From the NCBI RefSeq assembly GCF_011759585.1, contig NZ_JAAOYV010000001.1, positions 248,001 to 312,000 of the forward strand: a stretch of 64,000 nucleotides of DNA. The letters run 5' to 3'. The position numbers and the translations under genes are program-made. The notes under the pieces were generated by a model, which saw nothing but the letters and a program-made list of their open reading frames with translations, ran no database searches and was not told where the DNA came from. Source of the stretch: Frigoribacterium endophyticum. Its GTDB lineage: Bacteria > Actinomycetota > Actinomycetes > Actinomycetales > Microbacteriaceae. This document shows positions 27,501-35,031 of this stretch, piece after piece. Position 1 is the stretch's first letter. Every line of letters starts with the position of its first letter.

Positions 27501-29516
27501 CTGCTCGGCCGGGCGTCGCTGGTGGTGCACGACACGACCATCACGCCGACCCGCACCTCGGGCACCGTGCTCATCCCGTCGACCACCGCGGTCGGCGGAC
27601 GGGGCTTCCTCGTCGTCGGCTCGACGATCGCCCCGGCGGCCGGGGTCACCGACGTGCGCCTCGGCGGCCCGTACGCCCAGGGCACGACGACCGCCGCGAA
27701 CGCGCCCCAGGCGATCATCCGCGAGACCGTGCTGGGCACCGGCGTCAAGTCGTCGCCCTGGCAGGACTTCAACGGGTACGCCTGGACGGCGGCCCGGTTC
27801 GCCGAGTTCGGCAACACCGGGCCCGGCGCCGCCGCGACCGCCACCGCGTCACGTCCGCAGCTCACCCCCGCCGAGTCGGTCACCGCGACCGTGTCCGCCT
27901 GGCTGGGCGCCGCCTCCTGGTACCCCGCCGTGGCCGACCCGGCTGCTCCGGCCGACGCCACCGCCCCGGGCGCGGCCACCGCGCTGACCGCCGTCGCGGG
28001 CTCGCGGTCGGCGACCCTGGGCTGGACGGCGCCGGCCGACGCCGACGTCGTCGGCTGGTCCGTCCACCGGGCACCCGGCACGACCGTCACGCCCTCGGCC
28101 GCGAACCTCGTCGCCTCGGTCGGGCCGGTCACGAGCTGGAGCGACACCGGCCTCACCGACGGCCAGCCGTACACCTGGGCCGTGGTCGCGGTCGACGCGG
28201 CGGGCAACCGCTCCGCGCCGGCCACCGTGACGGCGACGCCCGCCACGGCCGTCACGCCGGTGACCCCGACGGAGCCGGTCGACCCGGGGGCCGTCGCCCC
28301 CGTCGCCCCCACGGCGGTCACGACCACCCTCGGCAAGGGCTCGGTGACCGTCGGCTGGGCCGCGAGCACCGCCTCCGGCGTCACCGGGTACGACGTGGTC
28401 CGCAGCTCGGCCTCCGCCGGCTCGGCCGTCGTCGCCTCGCTGGGCGCCGAGGCCACGCGCTTCGTCGACCAGTCGGTCGTCGTCGGCACCGCCTACTCGT
28501 GGTCGGTCGTCGCGAAGGCCGGAGGCGCGGTGTCGGCCCCCTCGGCGGTCGCCTCCGCGACCCCCGTCAAGGTCGACTACGTGGTCGCCGCCGACGGCAG
28601 CGGCGACGCCACGACGCTGCAGGGCGTGCTCGGCCAGGTCGACGCGGCCGGCGCCCTGGTCGCGGCCTCGCCGGGCCTCCTGCCGAACAACGCCGACTAC
28701 ACGACCCAGGGCGGCCGCACCGTGCTGGTGCTGCCGGGCGCCTACTCGGGCCCGGTCGTCAGCGGCAACCGCTACGGGGTGACGATCGTCGGCGCGACCG
28801 GCGACCCCGCCGACGTCGTGGTCACCGCCCCCGGCGGCGCGGTCGCCGCGATGACGATCTCCGGGCCCCAGTGGACCCTGCGGGCCCTCACGCTCAAGAG
28901 CGTGGCGAGCACGCCGGGCGCTCAGGCGACGGCGCTGCAGGTGAAGTCGGGAGACAAGCAGGTCGTCGACCACGTGCGCCTGCTCGGCGACAAGCAGACG
29001 CTGCTCGCCTCCACGGCGAACACGTCGACCTTCAGTCGCGTCTTCGTCACGGGGTCGTACCTCGAGGGCGGGGCCGACCTGGTGCTCGGCCGGGCCGTCA
29101 CGGTGATCGACCACAGCACCGTGCACGTGCTCGACCGTCCCGGGGCCTCGCTCACCGACTCCTCGGTCTCCGCGGCGTCGCCGTTCGGGTTCCTGGTCAC
29201 CGACAGCACGATCGTCACCGACGGCGCCGCCGGGACGATCTACCTCGGCCGGCCGTACTCGACGCAGGGCAAGGCGCAGGTCGTCGTCCGCGACACCGTG
29301 CTCGGGTCGGCCGTCGCGGTCGACAAGCCGTGGAACGACTGGGACGCCGTGACGACCTGGACGGCCGGCCGGTTCAGCGAGTACCGGAACACCGGCCCCG
29401 GCGCCGTGGTGACGACGCCGGCGACCCGCCCGCAGCTCAGCGACGACGCGGCGGCCGGCATGACGGCGGCGGCGTACCTCGCCGGGACGGACGGCTGGGA
29501 CCCGACGCGGCGCTGA
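21516..29516 (+). CDS. Giant secreted pectin methylesterase: five PME domains with FnIII modules (2,666 aa)
   Basis: Long basic N-region, hydrophobic core at 40-56 and AxA cleavage near 64 give a secreted protein; no sorting motif or C-terminal anchor is seen. Five FnIII modules (about 66-550) precede PME1 (561-883), then FnIII, PME2 (983-1323), FnIII, PME3 (1426-1759), FnIII, PME4 (1852-2138), two FnIII and PME5 (2353-2666). PME1-3 keep all catalytic elements: Q-D-T with D702, D1135 and D1580; D[FY]VFG with D729, D1162 and D1612; LGRPW with R790, R1223 and R1668. PME4 has R1967, N1994 and G2051 at these positions and is dead. PME5 has Q2494 for the acid/base Asp but keeps D2521 and R2579. 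Expected to de-esterify plant pectin. Each PME ends with a shared RPQL...YLAG.DGW(D/N)P module. Confidence 0.93.
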   Translation: MPGRPVTPSPDSAPVAPSPRAHGRRAARRRGASAPGRTRAVVAVAAVVALAGAALPIQAATAAADTTPPSAPSSLKVSYSGGVGSSLSWGKVSAGDLAGYRVYRSTTSSVSTSSTLVASPTTPSAVDATITGGAKASYAVAAVDRSGNVSKLSSVKSVTATDTTKPSAPAKLKATVSAAGVALDWADATEPDVAGWTVTRTASSGGSAVQLTSSPVTTSQFTDAQAPSGVKSTWRVTAVDHSGNVSSATTVSATRPAGPAVVPAAPAGLAVKLSSAGVPTVSWSATPGATGYVLSRGVAASGPWVRVPTSSATATSAVDAAAPAGATSWWSVVATNAAGQGPAAVVSTAVPGDTTPPRAPSSPKVVVLATGGVTVSWTGGGEADLAGYAVTKRNGDEVYVPHLPAGGQGVLVASTFTDPTVAEGDTVYYRVRAVDRSGNASSYLAVTAKSPNVAPGAPGSLKVAAGPTAGLALSWTAPKDLDLAGWAVSRSVAGGTWTLLATVPLDASGASPRFVDTSAPQGVAASYRVTAQDRVGNVSKASGVVTATSRTVAVPLPVVQTVLTVGPEGTYATIGAALAAIPRAALDAYRVDVAPGTYDESFEISRPNVQVHGTGATPGEVVIRSARASGSADPDEPESTLGTAGSAVVLVTAANVTLDHLTVANTFDEAANPQITSAQAVALRVEGDRFVADTVRLLGNQDTLLADTPKPTTRIRQYYVDSYVEGDVDYVFGAGTAVFQRVTLRSLDRGKANNGYLTAASTDTGSKYGFLITDSKVVSDAAAGTVNLGRPWHPSADPDALGSVVVKDTWLPRAIDAAAPWDDMSSTNSSGVKVPFSWKDARFAESGNTGPGAGTNENRPQLTAKEAAAATPEKYLAGKDGWNPVRAASTALPATPTDVVASPDARVVHLSWSDDASAAVTGWQVLRADETGPFAPVATVDAPTWSDTTVSTGSTYRYVVVALSRTGAVSAPSAEVTALVAAAPLVTDVVVDPAAPADGVTRFTTLRDALAAAPAGTATDPTVISLAAGRYAEYATISKPHTIVVGATGQAGDVVITGDRAAGTPTGTTTNGVADTYGTSGSATLVITGNSVQLRDLTVENAYVEGTYASGQAVALRTTGDRLVYENVHLLGNQDTWYANSPSAGVPARSYFHGGYVAGDVDFVFGRGTVVIDDSTLAALDHGTSPNGAVTAASTDVSQRFGVLITGSRIVGTAPDGSQSLGRPWQPGKAQADGTSVADSSAIAQVVVRDTWLGPVVSSTQTWTNMVNSGVTTTWQSARFAEHGNVGPGSGTSATRPQLTDDEARGYTAATYLAGSDGWDPVAAPRPDVAPLAVAGLVASPDEQRVGLSWTESIEADVTGYRVYRSTGDEPVAVDPAQLVAEVAKPTFVDTGLANGTAVHYLVVAVDRAGTSSAPAAVTAVPAPAPLVADVTVAADGSGDVTTLQQALAAVPAGTATKPSVVVVEPGTYRGVVSSSKSNLVIAGSTGDPRDVVLTFDNANGTPRSATTCPAVVAATCGTAGSATVTLSGAGVQVRDLTISNTFDKAAHPEIGTYNTQAVALRATGDRQVYRDVRLLGVQDTLNADASGNITADGSGYPRQYYVDSFVEGNVDFVFGRATAVFDRTTIHATAHGGGTIFAPSTASKARGYLVVDSRIASDADETFALGRPWRSWSDGAYGDDSRGQTALVDTWISDGVSTSQPWVDFAPNVWTDGRFAEHGTTGPGATVNDKRPQLSDADAAAATPSAWLAGTDGWDPTLAPVADVAPSAPVGLAVAGGSGQAVLTWDESTEADVVGYRVQRDGVEVGATTTQGFTATGLTNGTETSFTVTAVDASGAESARSAAVAVTPAQRVDAVVQAGGPYPTLQSAVDAATGSGPWVVRVEPGSYVGSTTIARSNVTVLGGGARASDVTLISSTAAPALSITGSGVTVQGLSVENTSGASNGPAVSMTGDRVLLTGVALSAVDRAVWADVPTAGATSRQMIESSTVRGASNVLLGRASLVVHDTTITPTRTSGTVLIPSTTAVGGRGFLVVGSTIAPAAGVTDVRLGGPYAQGTTTAANAPQAIIRETVLGTGVKSSPWQDFNGYAWTAARFAEFGNTGPGAAATATASRPQLTPAESVTATVSAWLGAASWYPAVADPAAPADATAPGAATALTAVAGSRSATLGWTAPADADVVGWSVHRAPGTTVTPSAANLVASVGPVTSWSDTGLTDGQPYTWAVVAVDAAGNRSAPATVTATPATAVTPVTPTEPVDPGAVAPVAPTAVTTTLGKGSVTVGWAASTASGVTGYDVVRSSASAGSAVVASLGAEATRFVDQSVVVGTAYSWSVVAKAGGAVSAPSAVASATPVKVDYVVAADGSGDATTLQGVLGQVDAAGALVAASPGLLPNNADYTTQGGRTVLVLPGAYSGPVVSGNRYGVTIVGATGDPADVVVTAPGGAVAAMTISGPQWTLRALTLKSVASTPGAQATALQVKSGDKQVVDHVRLLGDKQTLLASTANTSTFSRVFVTGSYLEGGADLVLGRAVTVIDHSTVHVLDRPGASLTDSSVSAASPFGFLVTDSTIVTDGAAGTIYLGRPYSTQGKAQVVVRDTVLGSAVAVDKPWNDWDAVTTWTAGRFSEYRNTGPGAVVTTPATRPQLSDDAAAGMTAAAYLAGTDGWDPTRR

Positions 29517-29553
29517 CCCGGACGGCGCGCGGGTGGCCGGCGCCGAGGTCGTG

Positions 29554-29586
29554 GCGGGCTCCGGGGGACACCCTCCCGGAGCCCGC
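29554..29586 (+). terminator. Hairpin terminator after the pectinesterase gene
   Basis: GCGGGCTCCGGG pairs with CCCGGAGCCCGC (12 bp, 9-base loop), 38 bases after the stop. Confidence 0.75.
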
Positions 29587-29660
29587 GCCCAGCGGCCCGG
29601 CGTAGACCGTGAGGGTCATCACACGAGGCCCGCCCGGCGGGCCACCGAGGAGGAACCCCC

Positions 29661-30236
29661 ATGGCAGACACCGATCTCACCGGTCGCCGCGTTCTCGCGA
29701 TCGTCACCAACTACGGCGTCGAGCAGGACGAGCTCGTCGTGCCGACCGAGGCCCTGCGCGCGGCCGGCGCCACCGTCGTCGTCGCGGCCCAGTCGACCGG
29801 CCCCGTCGAGACCCTCGTCGGCGACAAGGACCCGGGGCAGTCCGTCCGCCCCGACACCACCATCGAGGAGGCCTCCGCGGCCGACTACGACCTGCTGCTC
29901 GTGCCCGGCGGCACGATCAACGCCGACACGCTGCGCCAGGACGACGCCGCGGTCGCCCTGGTGAAGGCCTTCGCCTCGGCCGGTGCGCCCGTCGCGGCGA
30001 TCTGCCACGGGCCGTGGCTCCTCGTCGAGGCCGACCTGCTGAAGGGCAAGGAGCTCACCTCCTTCGCCTCGCTCCGCACCGACGCGACGAACGCCGGCGG
30101 CAGCTGGGTCGACCGCTCGGTCGTCACCGACGTCGAGGGCGGCTTCACGCTGGTCACGTCGCGCACGCCCGACGACCTCGACGACTTCGTCGGCGCCGTC
30201 CGCGACGCGCTGACGACGGAGCCCGCGGGCGCCTGA
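29661..30236 (+). CDS. DJ-1/PfpI-family type 1 glutamine amidotransferase-like protein
   Basis: 191 residues. E23 in GVEQDEL, nucleophile elbow AAICHGPWLL with C115-H116, and VPGGTINADTLR: the PfpI/YhbO pattern. Family members act as deglycases, proteases or stress chaperones; the true activity is debated. SD GAGGAGGAA precedes the ATG. Single gene with its own terminator. Confidence 0.9.
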   Translation: MADTDLTGRRVLAIVTNYGVEQDELVVPTEALRAAGATVVVAAQSTGPVETLVGDKDPGQSVRPDTTIEEASAADYDLLLVPGGTINADTLRQDDAAVALVKAFASAGAPVAAICHGPWLLVEADLLKGKELTSFASLRTDATNAGGSWVDRSVVTDVEGGFTLVTSRTPDDLDDFVGAVRDALTTEPAGA

Positions 30237-30260
30237 CGCCCGGTCGCCCAGGCCACGACC

Positions 30261-30296
30261 ACGGCCCCGTCCGCCCTCCGGGGCGTGCGGGGCCGT
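30261..30296 (+). terminator. Hairpin terminator after the PfpI gene
   Basis: ACGGCCCCG pairs with CGGGGCCGT, and an inner CGCCC-TCCG-GGGCG stem fills the loop. Confidence 0.7.
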
Positions 30297-30389
30297 CGCC
30301 GTTCCCGGCGGGTGGAGGAGGGACGGGCCGAGACGTGCTTTGATCGACGGGACGCTCGGAGCCGAGCGGGTGATCGGGAGGAGACCGGC

Positions 30390-30983
30390 GTGAAGTGGTC
30401 GAGGAGCCCTCGGGGCGACGCCGCCGAGCCCGCCCCGGTCGACCCGGTCGCCCTCGAGCGCGCCGTGGGGGAGGGCCTGCTCATCGCCCGGGCCGCCGCC
30501 GTCGTGTCGGTCGCGAACCGCATCGTGGTCAGGGCCCTGCGCGACGACGACGTCTTCGACCGTGACGAGACCGCGGAGGCGGTGGGCCGGACCCTGCACC
30601 GCCTCGCCGAGGAGCAGCGCTACCAGAACAAGCGCATCGAGGCCGCCCGCGCGAAGACCAAGGGCAGCCGCGGCCGCTCCCGCCACCAGCACGACTACCG
30701 GAGCGCGGACGACGCGACCCTGTGGTTCCGGGAGAACACCTACGTCGCCGTCGCCGACCGGCTCGACGCCCTCCGCAGCGACCGCGACTACGTCGACGGC
30801 ATCGTCGCCTCCGCCGTCGAGCGCGCCTGGGCCGACGTCGGCTCCGCCGTCGTGACGCGCGTGCGCGCCGCGGGCACCGTCGACCCCGCCTACGAGGCCG
30901 AGCGCGACGAGCGGCTCGCCGGGCTCGGCGACGACCTCGCCGCGCTGGGAGAGGCGCGGCGCAGCCCCGACGACCGGGGCTGA
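30390..30983 (+). CDS. Unrecognised soluble helical protein (197 aa)
   Basis: GTG 30390 follows GGGAGGAGA at good spacing. The protein (VKWSRSPRGDAAEP...) is rich in charged helices, with EEQRYQNKRIEAARAKTKGSRGRSRHQHDYRS in the middle, a basic patch that could bind nucleic acid, and a long acidic C-terminal helix. No signal or membrane span. I do not recognise the family. Codon bias matches the neighbours. Confidence 0.6.
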   Translation: MKWSRSPRGDAAEPAPVDPVALERAVGEGLLIARAAAVVSVANRIVVRALRDDDVFDRDETAEAVGRTLHRLAEEQRYQNKRIEAARAKTKGSRGRSRHQHDYRSADDATLWFRENTYVAVADRLDALRSDRDYVDGIVASAVERAWADVGSAVVTRVRAAGTVDPAYEAERDERLAGLGDDLAALGEARRSPDDRG

Positions 30984-31131
30984 CCGGGGGCTCGACCCGC
31001 GACTCCCCGCGCCCCCGTCCGGGGGCTTGCCGCCCCGGGCTGCGTGGGCCAGGATCGAACGTCCACGATCAGGCCCCGCCCCCGCCCGATCCACCACCCT
31101 CTCTCCCGTCACCCGGGGACGGAGCTGCCGC

Positions 31132-32376
31132 ATGTCGCTGATGCACCGAGCCGTCCGAACGGTCGCCCGCGGGCGCTACCGCGTCGTCGACGACTTCCTC
31201 ACCACGCCCCGCCCCGACGACGCCCCCTCGGCGCACGCGCCGGGCACCGACCCCGACCGCGTGCTCGTGTTCGGCAACGGCCCCGCCGTCGGCTGGGGCG
31301 TCCGCAGCCACGACCTCGCGCTGCCGGGGCACCTCGCCCGACGGCTCTCCGCCCTGACCGGGCGCGGCGCCGACGTCGACGCCCTGGCCGACCCGCACGT
31401 CACCGTCGCGACCGCCCACGAGCTCGCCGCGTCGCGCCCCCTCCGCGGCTACGACGCCGTCGTCGTCGTGCTCGGCATGAGCGACGCCCTCCAGCTGCTG
31501 CCCGGTCACCGCTGGAGCAGCCACCTCTGCGCCCTGCTGTCGCAGCTCGAGCAGGCCACCGACCCGAGCTGCCACCTGCTCGTGGTCGGCATCCAGCCCC
31601 CGAGCTCGGTGCAGAAGTTCGGCGCCGCCCGCGGCGGGGCGGCCGACCAGCAGGCCGGCGTGCTCAACCGGCTGTCGGCCGACCTCTGTGCGGGGCGTGA
31701 GCGCCTGCACTTCCTGCTGCCGCCGGTGCCGTCGACGGGCTCGGCCGAGCAGGGCCGGACGGGCTCAGCCGTCGGCGGCACGGGCGACCGCCGCCTGCAG
31801 GTGCTGCGCTACGGCGCCTGGGCCGCCGACCAGGCCGCCCTGCTCGCCCCCCTGATCGACCGCGAGCTCGACCGCGGAGCCACGGCCCGGCGCGCCCGGC
31901 ACGCCCCGCAGGACGCCGAGGCCCAGCTCGCCGCCGTGCGCGCCCTCGGCCTGCTCGACACCCCGCCCGAGAAGCGGTTCGACGACATCGTCGAGCGCGC
32001 CCGCGTGCTGCTCGGCGGGCAGGGCGCCTCGTTCGCCCTGATCGACGAGGGCCGACAGTGGAACAAGGCCGTGTCGGGCCAGATGCGGGTCGAGCAACCG
32101 ATCGCCGACTCGTTCTGCGCCCACACGGTGCGCGACGGCCAGGCTCTCGTCGTGCCCGACGCCTGGGCCGACCCGCGCTTCGCGTCGCACCCCTCGGTGC
32201 GGTTCTACGCCGGCCACCCGGTCGAGACGGCCGACGGCGTGCGGGTCGGGGCGCTCTGCGTCACCGACGTCGTGCCGCGCAGCGCCGAGAGCGTCGACCT
32301 CGTGCTGCTCCGCGAGCTGGCGCTGCAGGTGCAGCGCGAGCTGCAGGACCTCCCGGCGCGGACGCCCGCCGCCTGA
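31132..32376 (+). CDS. SGNH-hydrolase-like domain fused to a GAF domain
   Basis: 414 residues. The first 240 residues have the SGNH-like alternation of strands and helices (VLVFGNGPAVGWGVRSHDLALPGHLARRL; YDAVVVVLGMSDALQLLP), but the GDS nucleophile block reads FGNGP, the GxND block reads GMSDA and no D-x-x-H is evident, so the hydrolase triad looks lost. From about 265 a GAF domain follows (LGLLDTPPEKRFDDIVERARVLLG, then DSFCAHTVRDGQALVVPDAWADPRF), a type seen at the N-terminus of signalling proteins, here C-terminal with no output domain. Probably a sensor or scaffold; function unknown. Confidence 0.7.
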   Translation: MSLMHRAVRTVARGRYRVVDDFLTTPRPDDAPSAHAPGTDPDRVLVFGNGPAVGWGVRSHDLALPGHLARRLSALTGRGADVDALADPHVTVATAHELAASRPLRGYDAVVVVLGMSDALQLLPGHRWSSHLCALLSQLEQATDPSCHLLVVGIQPPSSVQKFGAARGGAADQQAGVLNRLSADLCAGRERLHFLLPPVPSTGSAEQGRTGSAVGGTGDRRLQVLRYGAWAADQAALLAPLIDRELDRGATARRARHAPQDAEAQLAAVRALGLLDTPPEKRFDDIVERARVLLGGQGASFALIDEGRQWNKAVSGQMRVEQPIADSFCAHTVRDGQALVVPDAWADPRFASHPSVRFYAGHPVETADGVRVGALCVTDVVPRSAESVDLVLLRELALQVQRELQDLPARTPAA

Positions 32377-32634
32377 GCCGGCCCGGTCCGGGGTACAGCG
32401 CGTACCCCGATCCGGGCGGCGGGGCCCCTACGTCCCGAGCTCTCGCCTGGCCACCCCCCTGACGCGACACGTGTCGACCGGTAGCGTCGACCAGGTCCCG
32501 GGCACGTGAGGGCTCCGGCCCGGTCGACGGTCGGCACCCGCCGACGGGGCGCGGCCGGGAGGATTCGGGTCCGACCCGGCCGTGCTCCCCTCGCCCTGCT
32601 CCCTCCCCGCCCCGCGCCTCCGCCCGGCGCCCCC

Positions 32635-35031
32635 TCAGCGGGCGATCGGGTTCGGCAGGGTGCCCGCGTAGATCAGCGACGACGACTGCGCCCCGAGGTC
32701 GACCATCTGCCTCGTGTCTCGCAGCTGCAGACGGTTCAGGCACGAGTGGTCGAACCGGGCCGCCCGCAGGTCGACGGCGCCGTGCAGCCCGGGGTGCTCG
32801 ACCGCGTGCCGGTCGACGCACTCCGCGACGAGCCGCCAGAAGAGCGCCTCCGGCAGCACCCGGTCGACGTCGAGGATCGCCGCGAGGTGCCGCAGCACCC
32901 CGTCGAAGACGTCGGTGAAGACGGCCAGCGCCTTCTCCCGGTCGTCGACCGGCGACACGACGCGGCGCAGCTCGGGCGGCAGCTCGTCGGGCGACGACGG
33001 CTCGGCGAGCAGGGCGACCTCCTCGCCGATGTCCTTCATCACGACGCCCGTGGGCACGTGGTCGCGCAGCACCGTGATCACGTTCTCGCCGTGCGGCATG
33101 AAGGCGAGGTCGTGGGCGAGCAGGCAGTGCACGACGGGCCGCAGGTAGGCGTGCAGGTACGACCGCAGCCACCGCTCGGCCCCGACGCCGGAGGCCCGGA
33201 TCATCGCCGTCGCCAGCGCGTGCCCGTCTCGGTCGCGGTGCAGCAGCGCCGCCATCGTCGCCAGCCGCTCGCCCGGGGCGAGCAGCGGCACCGGGCTCTC
33301 GCGCCAGAGCGCCGCGAGCATCTTCCGCTGCGGGGACGCCGTCGCGGTGCGGTGGTAGACGTCGCCGGTGTACCCCAGGGAGGCGCGCTCCCGGAGGACG
33401 CGGAACCGCGCCTCCCGCAGGGTCGGGTCCGCCGAGACGAGGTCGTGCACCCAGTCGTTGATCGCCGGCGTCGGCCGCATGTACTCGGGGGAGAGGCCGC
33501 GGAGGAACCCCATGTTCTGGATGGACAGGGCCACCTTGACGTAGCTGCGTTCGGGGTGCGTCGGGGCGAAGAACGTGCGGATCGACTGCTGCGCACGGTG
33601 CTCGACGTCGCCCTCGCCGAGCAGGACGAGGTCGCGGCGGGCGACGTCGGCGGCGAAGGTGACGGCGACGCGGTGCTGCCACTGCCACGGGTGCACCGGG
33701 AGGAGGTGGAAGTCGTCGGGGTCGAGGCCCCGGCCGCGGAGGGTCGCGGCGAAGCGCTCCAGCGTCTCGTCACCGAGCTCGGCACGGCGGTGCGCGGCCT
33801 CGTCGAGGCCCCGGCCGAGGGCGAGGTGCGCGTGGGCGCGCCGGGCCGCCAGCCAGAGCAGGCGCACGGGCTCGCCGTTCTCCGGGGCGAAGGCCCGCGA
33901 CTCGTCGAGCCCGAACCCGATCCGGCCCGCGTTCGCGACGAACGAGGGGTGCCCCTCGGTCATCGCCGCCTCGATGGTCGCGTGGTCGGCGGTCGTCAGC
34001 TGCTCGCTCGACGGCCCGCCCCGGTGGTGCTTGTGGGCGAGGCCGGCGAGGGTCGCCGAGACCTCCTCGAGGTAGGTGGCGAGGAGGTGCTCGGGCACGG
34101 CGAGGAGGGGCTGCAGCTCGACGACCAGCTCGAGGGCGTCGAGCGGGGCGGGGCGCCCGTCGACCGTGCGCGTCACGCTCGCCTCGTCGATCGCCCAGTG
34201 CTCGAGGGCGAGCCGCCGGGCGCGGAAGCGGTAGGCGACGGTCGGGGCCGGGGCCGGGGCCGGTGCCGGGGCCGGGGTCGGTGTCGGCGTCCGCGTCGGG
34301 GCGACGTCCGGCACCGCGGCCGTGCCCGCCGCCGCGTCGTGCCGCGGCAGCGCGCCGAGCACCACCTCGAACGCGTCGTCGCCCAGGTCGGCCGGCGCCA
34401 GCAGCCGCTCGTGCGAGAACTCGGCGAGGGCCTTCGTCACGAGGTGCCGGTGCGCGACCGCCATCGGCCCGGGCGCGAGGTGCGCCGCGGCACGGTCGTC
34501 GCGGGTCAGCACCGACAGGGCCGCACGCTTCTCGGGCAGCTCCAGCTCGCGCAGCACGCGGAAGCCCGCCTCGTCGTTCTTCGCCCTGATCGCCGCGTTG
34601 CGCACGTCGGGCTCGACGACCACCCTGGTCGCCCCCAGCCCGTCGAGCACGAAGCTCGTCACGGCGGCCATCACGGCGGAGGTCAGCCCGTGCACGCGTC
34701 GCTCGACCGGCGGAGCGACGAGCAGGTGCACGCCCACGTCGCCGGGGCGCACCTCGGGCACCCCCGCCAGCAGCACGCGCGTGGGGTCGTACGTCTCGAC
34801 GTAGAAGAGCGGCTCGCCGTCGACGCGGCCCAGCCAGGCCCGCTGGTGCGGGTCGGCCTCGATCGCGGCGAGGTGGGCGCGGACCTCGTCGGTGCTGAGG
34901 CCCGCCATGCCCCACCACGAGGAGGCGGGGTGCGAGAGCCAGCGCCGCAGCGGCACCGCGTGCGGGTGCGCCTCGAACGGCTCGATCGTGACCAGCCCGC
35001 ACGAGGCGCGGTGCTCGGCGACCGCGGTCAT
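32635..35031 (-). CDS. DesC-DesD fusion: acyltransferase plus NIS siderophore synthetase
   Basis: 798 residues. Residues 1-180 are a GNAT-type acyltransferase of the IucB/RhbD kind (GVHLLVAPPVERRVHGLTSAVM, then ATRVVVEPDVRNAAIRAKNDEAGF), which acylates N-hydroxycadaverine. From about 190 an IucA/IucC synthetase follows (EGHPSFVANAGRIGFG at 359-374, VHPWQW, GENVITVLRDH) that condenses and cyclises hydroxamate units with ATP. A proline-alanine stretch (232-264) is inserted inside the synthetase part. The two activities are separate genes desC and desD in Streptomyces. Last gene of a 3-gene operon, overlapping desB by 4 bp. Cytoplasmic. Confidence 0.9.
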   Translation of the reverse strand: MTAVAEHRASCGLVTIEPFEAHPHAVPLRRWLSHPASSWWGMAGLSTDEVRAHLAAIEADPHQRAWLGRVDGEPLFYVETYDPTRVLLAGVPEVRPGDVGVHLLVAPPVERRVHGLTSAVMAAVTSFVLDGLGATRVVVEPDVRNAAIRAKNDEAGFRVLRELELPEKRAALSVLTRDDRAAAHLAPGPMAVAHRHLVTKALAEFSHERLLAPADLGDDAFEVVLGALPRHDAAAGTAAVPDVAPTRTPTPTPAPAPAPAPAPTVAYRFRARRLALEHWAIDEASVTRTVDGRPAPLDALELVVELQPLLAVPEHLLATYLEEVSATLAGLAHKHHRGGPSSEQLTTADHATIEAAMTEGHPSFVANAGRIGFGLDESRAFAPENGEPVRLLWLAARRAHAHLALGRGLDEAAHRRAELGDETLERFAATLRGRGLDPDDFHLLPVHPWQWQHRVAVTFAADVARRDLVLLGEGDVEHRAQQSIRTFFAPTHPERSYVKVALSIQNMGFLRGLSPEYMRPTPAINDWVHDLVSADPTLREARFRVLRERASLGYTGDVYHRTATASPQRKMLAALWRESPVPLLAPGERLATMAALLHRDRDGHALATAMIRASGVGAERWLRSYLHAYLRPVVHCLLAHDLAFMPHGENVITVLRDHVPTGVVMKDIGEEVALLAEPSSPDELPPELRRVVSPVDDREKALAVFTDVFDGVLRHLAAILDVDRVLPEALFWRLVAECVDRHAVEHPGLHGAVDLRAARFDHSCLNRLQLRDTRQMVDLGAQSSSLIYAGTLPNPIAR

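Noticed and set aside
21189-27530. 2,113-residue open frame on the minus strand across the pectinesterase gene
   Set aside because: Shadow of the plus-strand gene: the translation is low-complexity R/G/A/V/D without any domain, while the plus frame has clear signal peptide, FnIII and PME motifs. GC-rich third positions keep antisense frames open.
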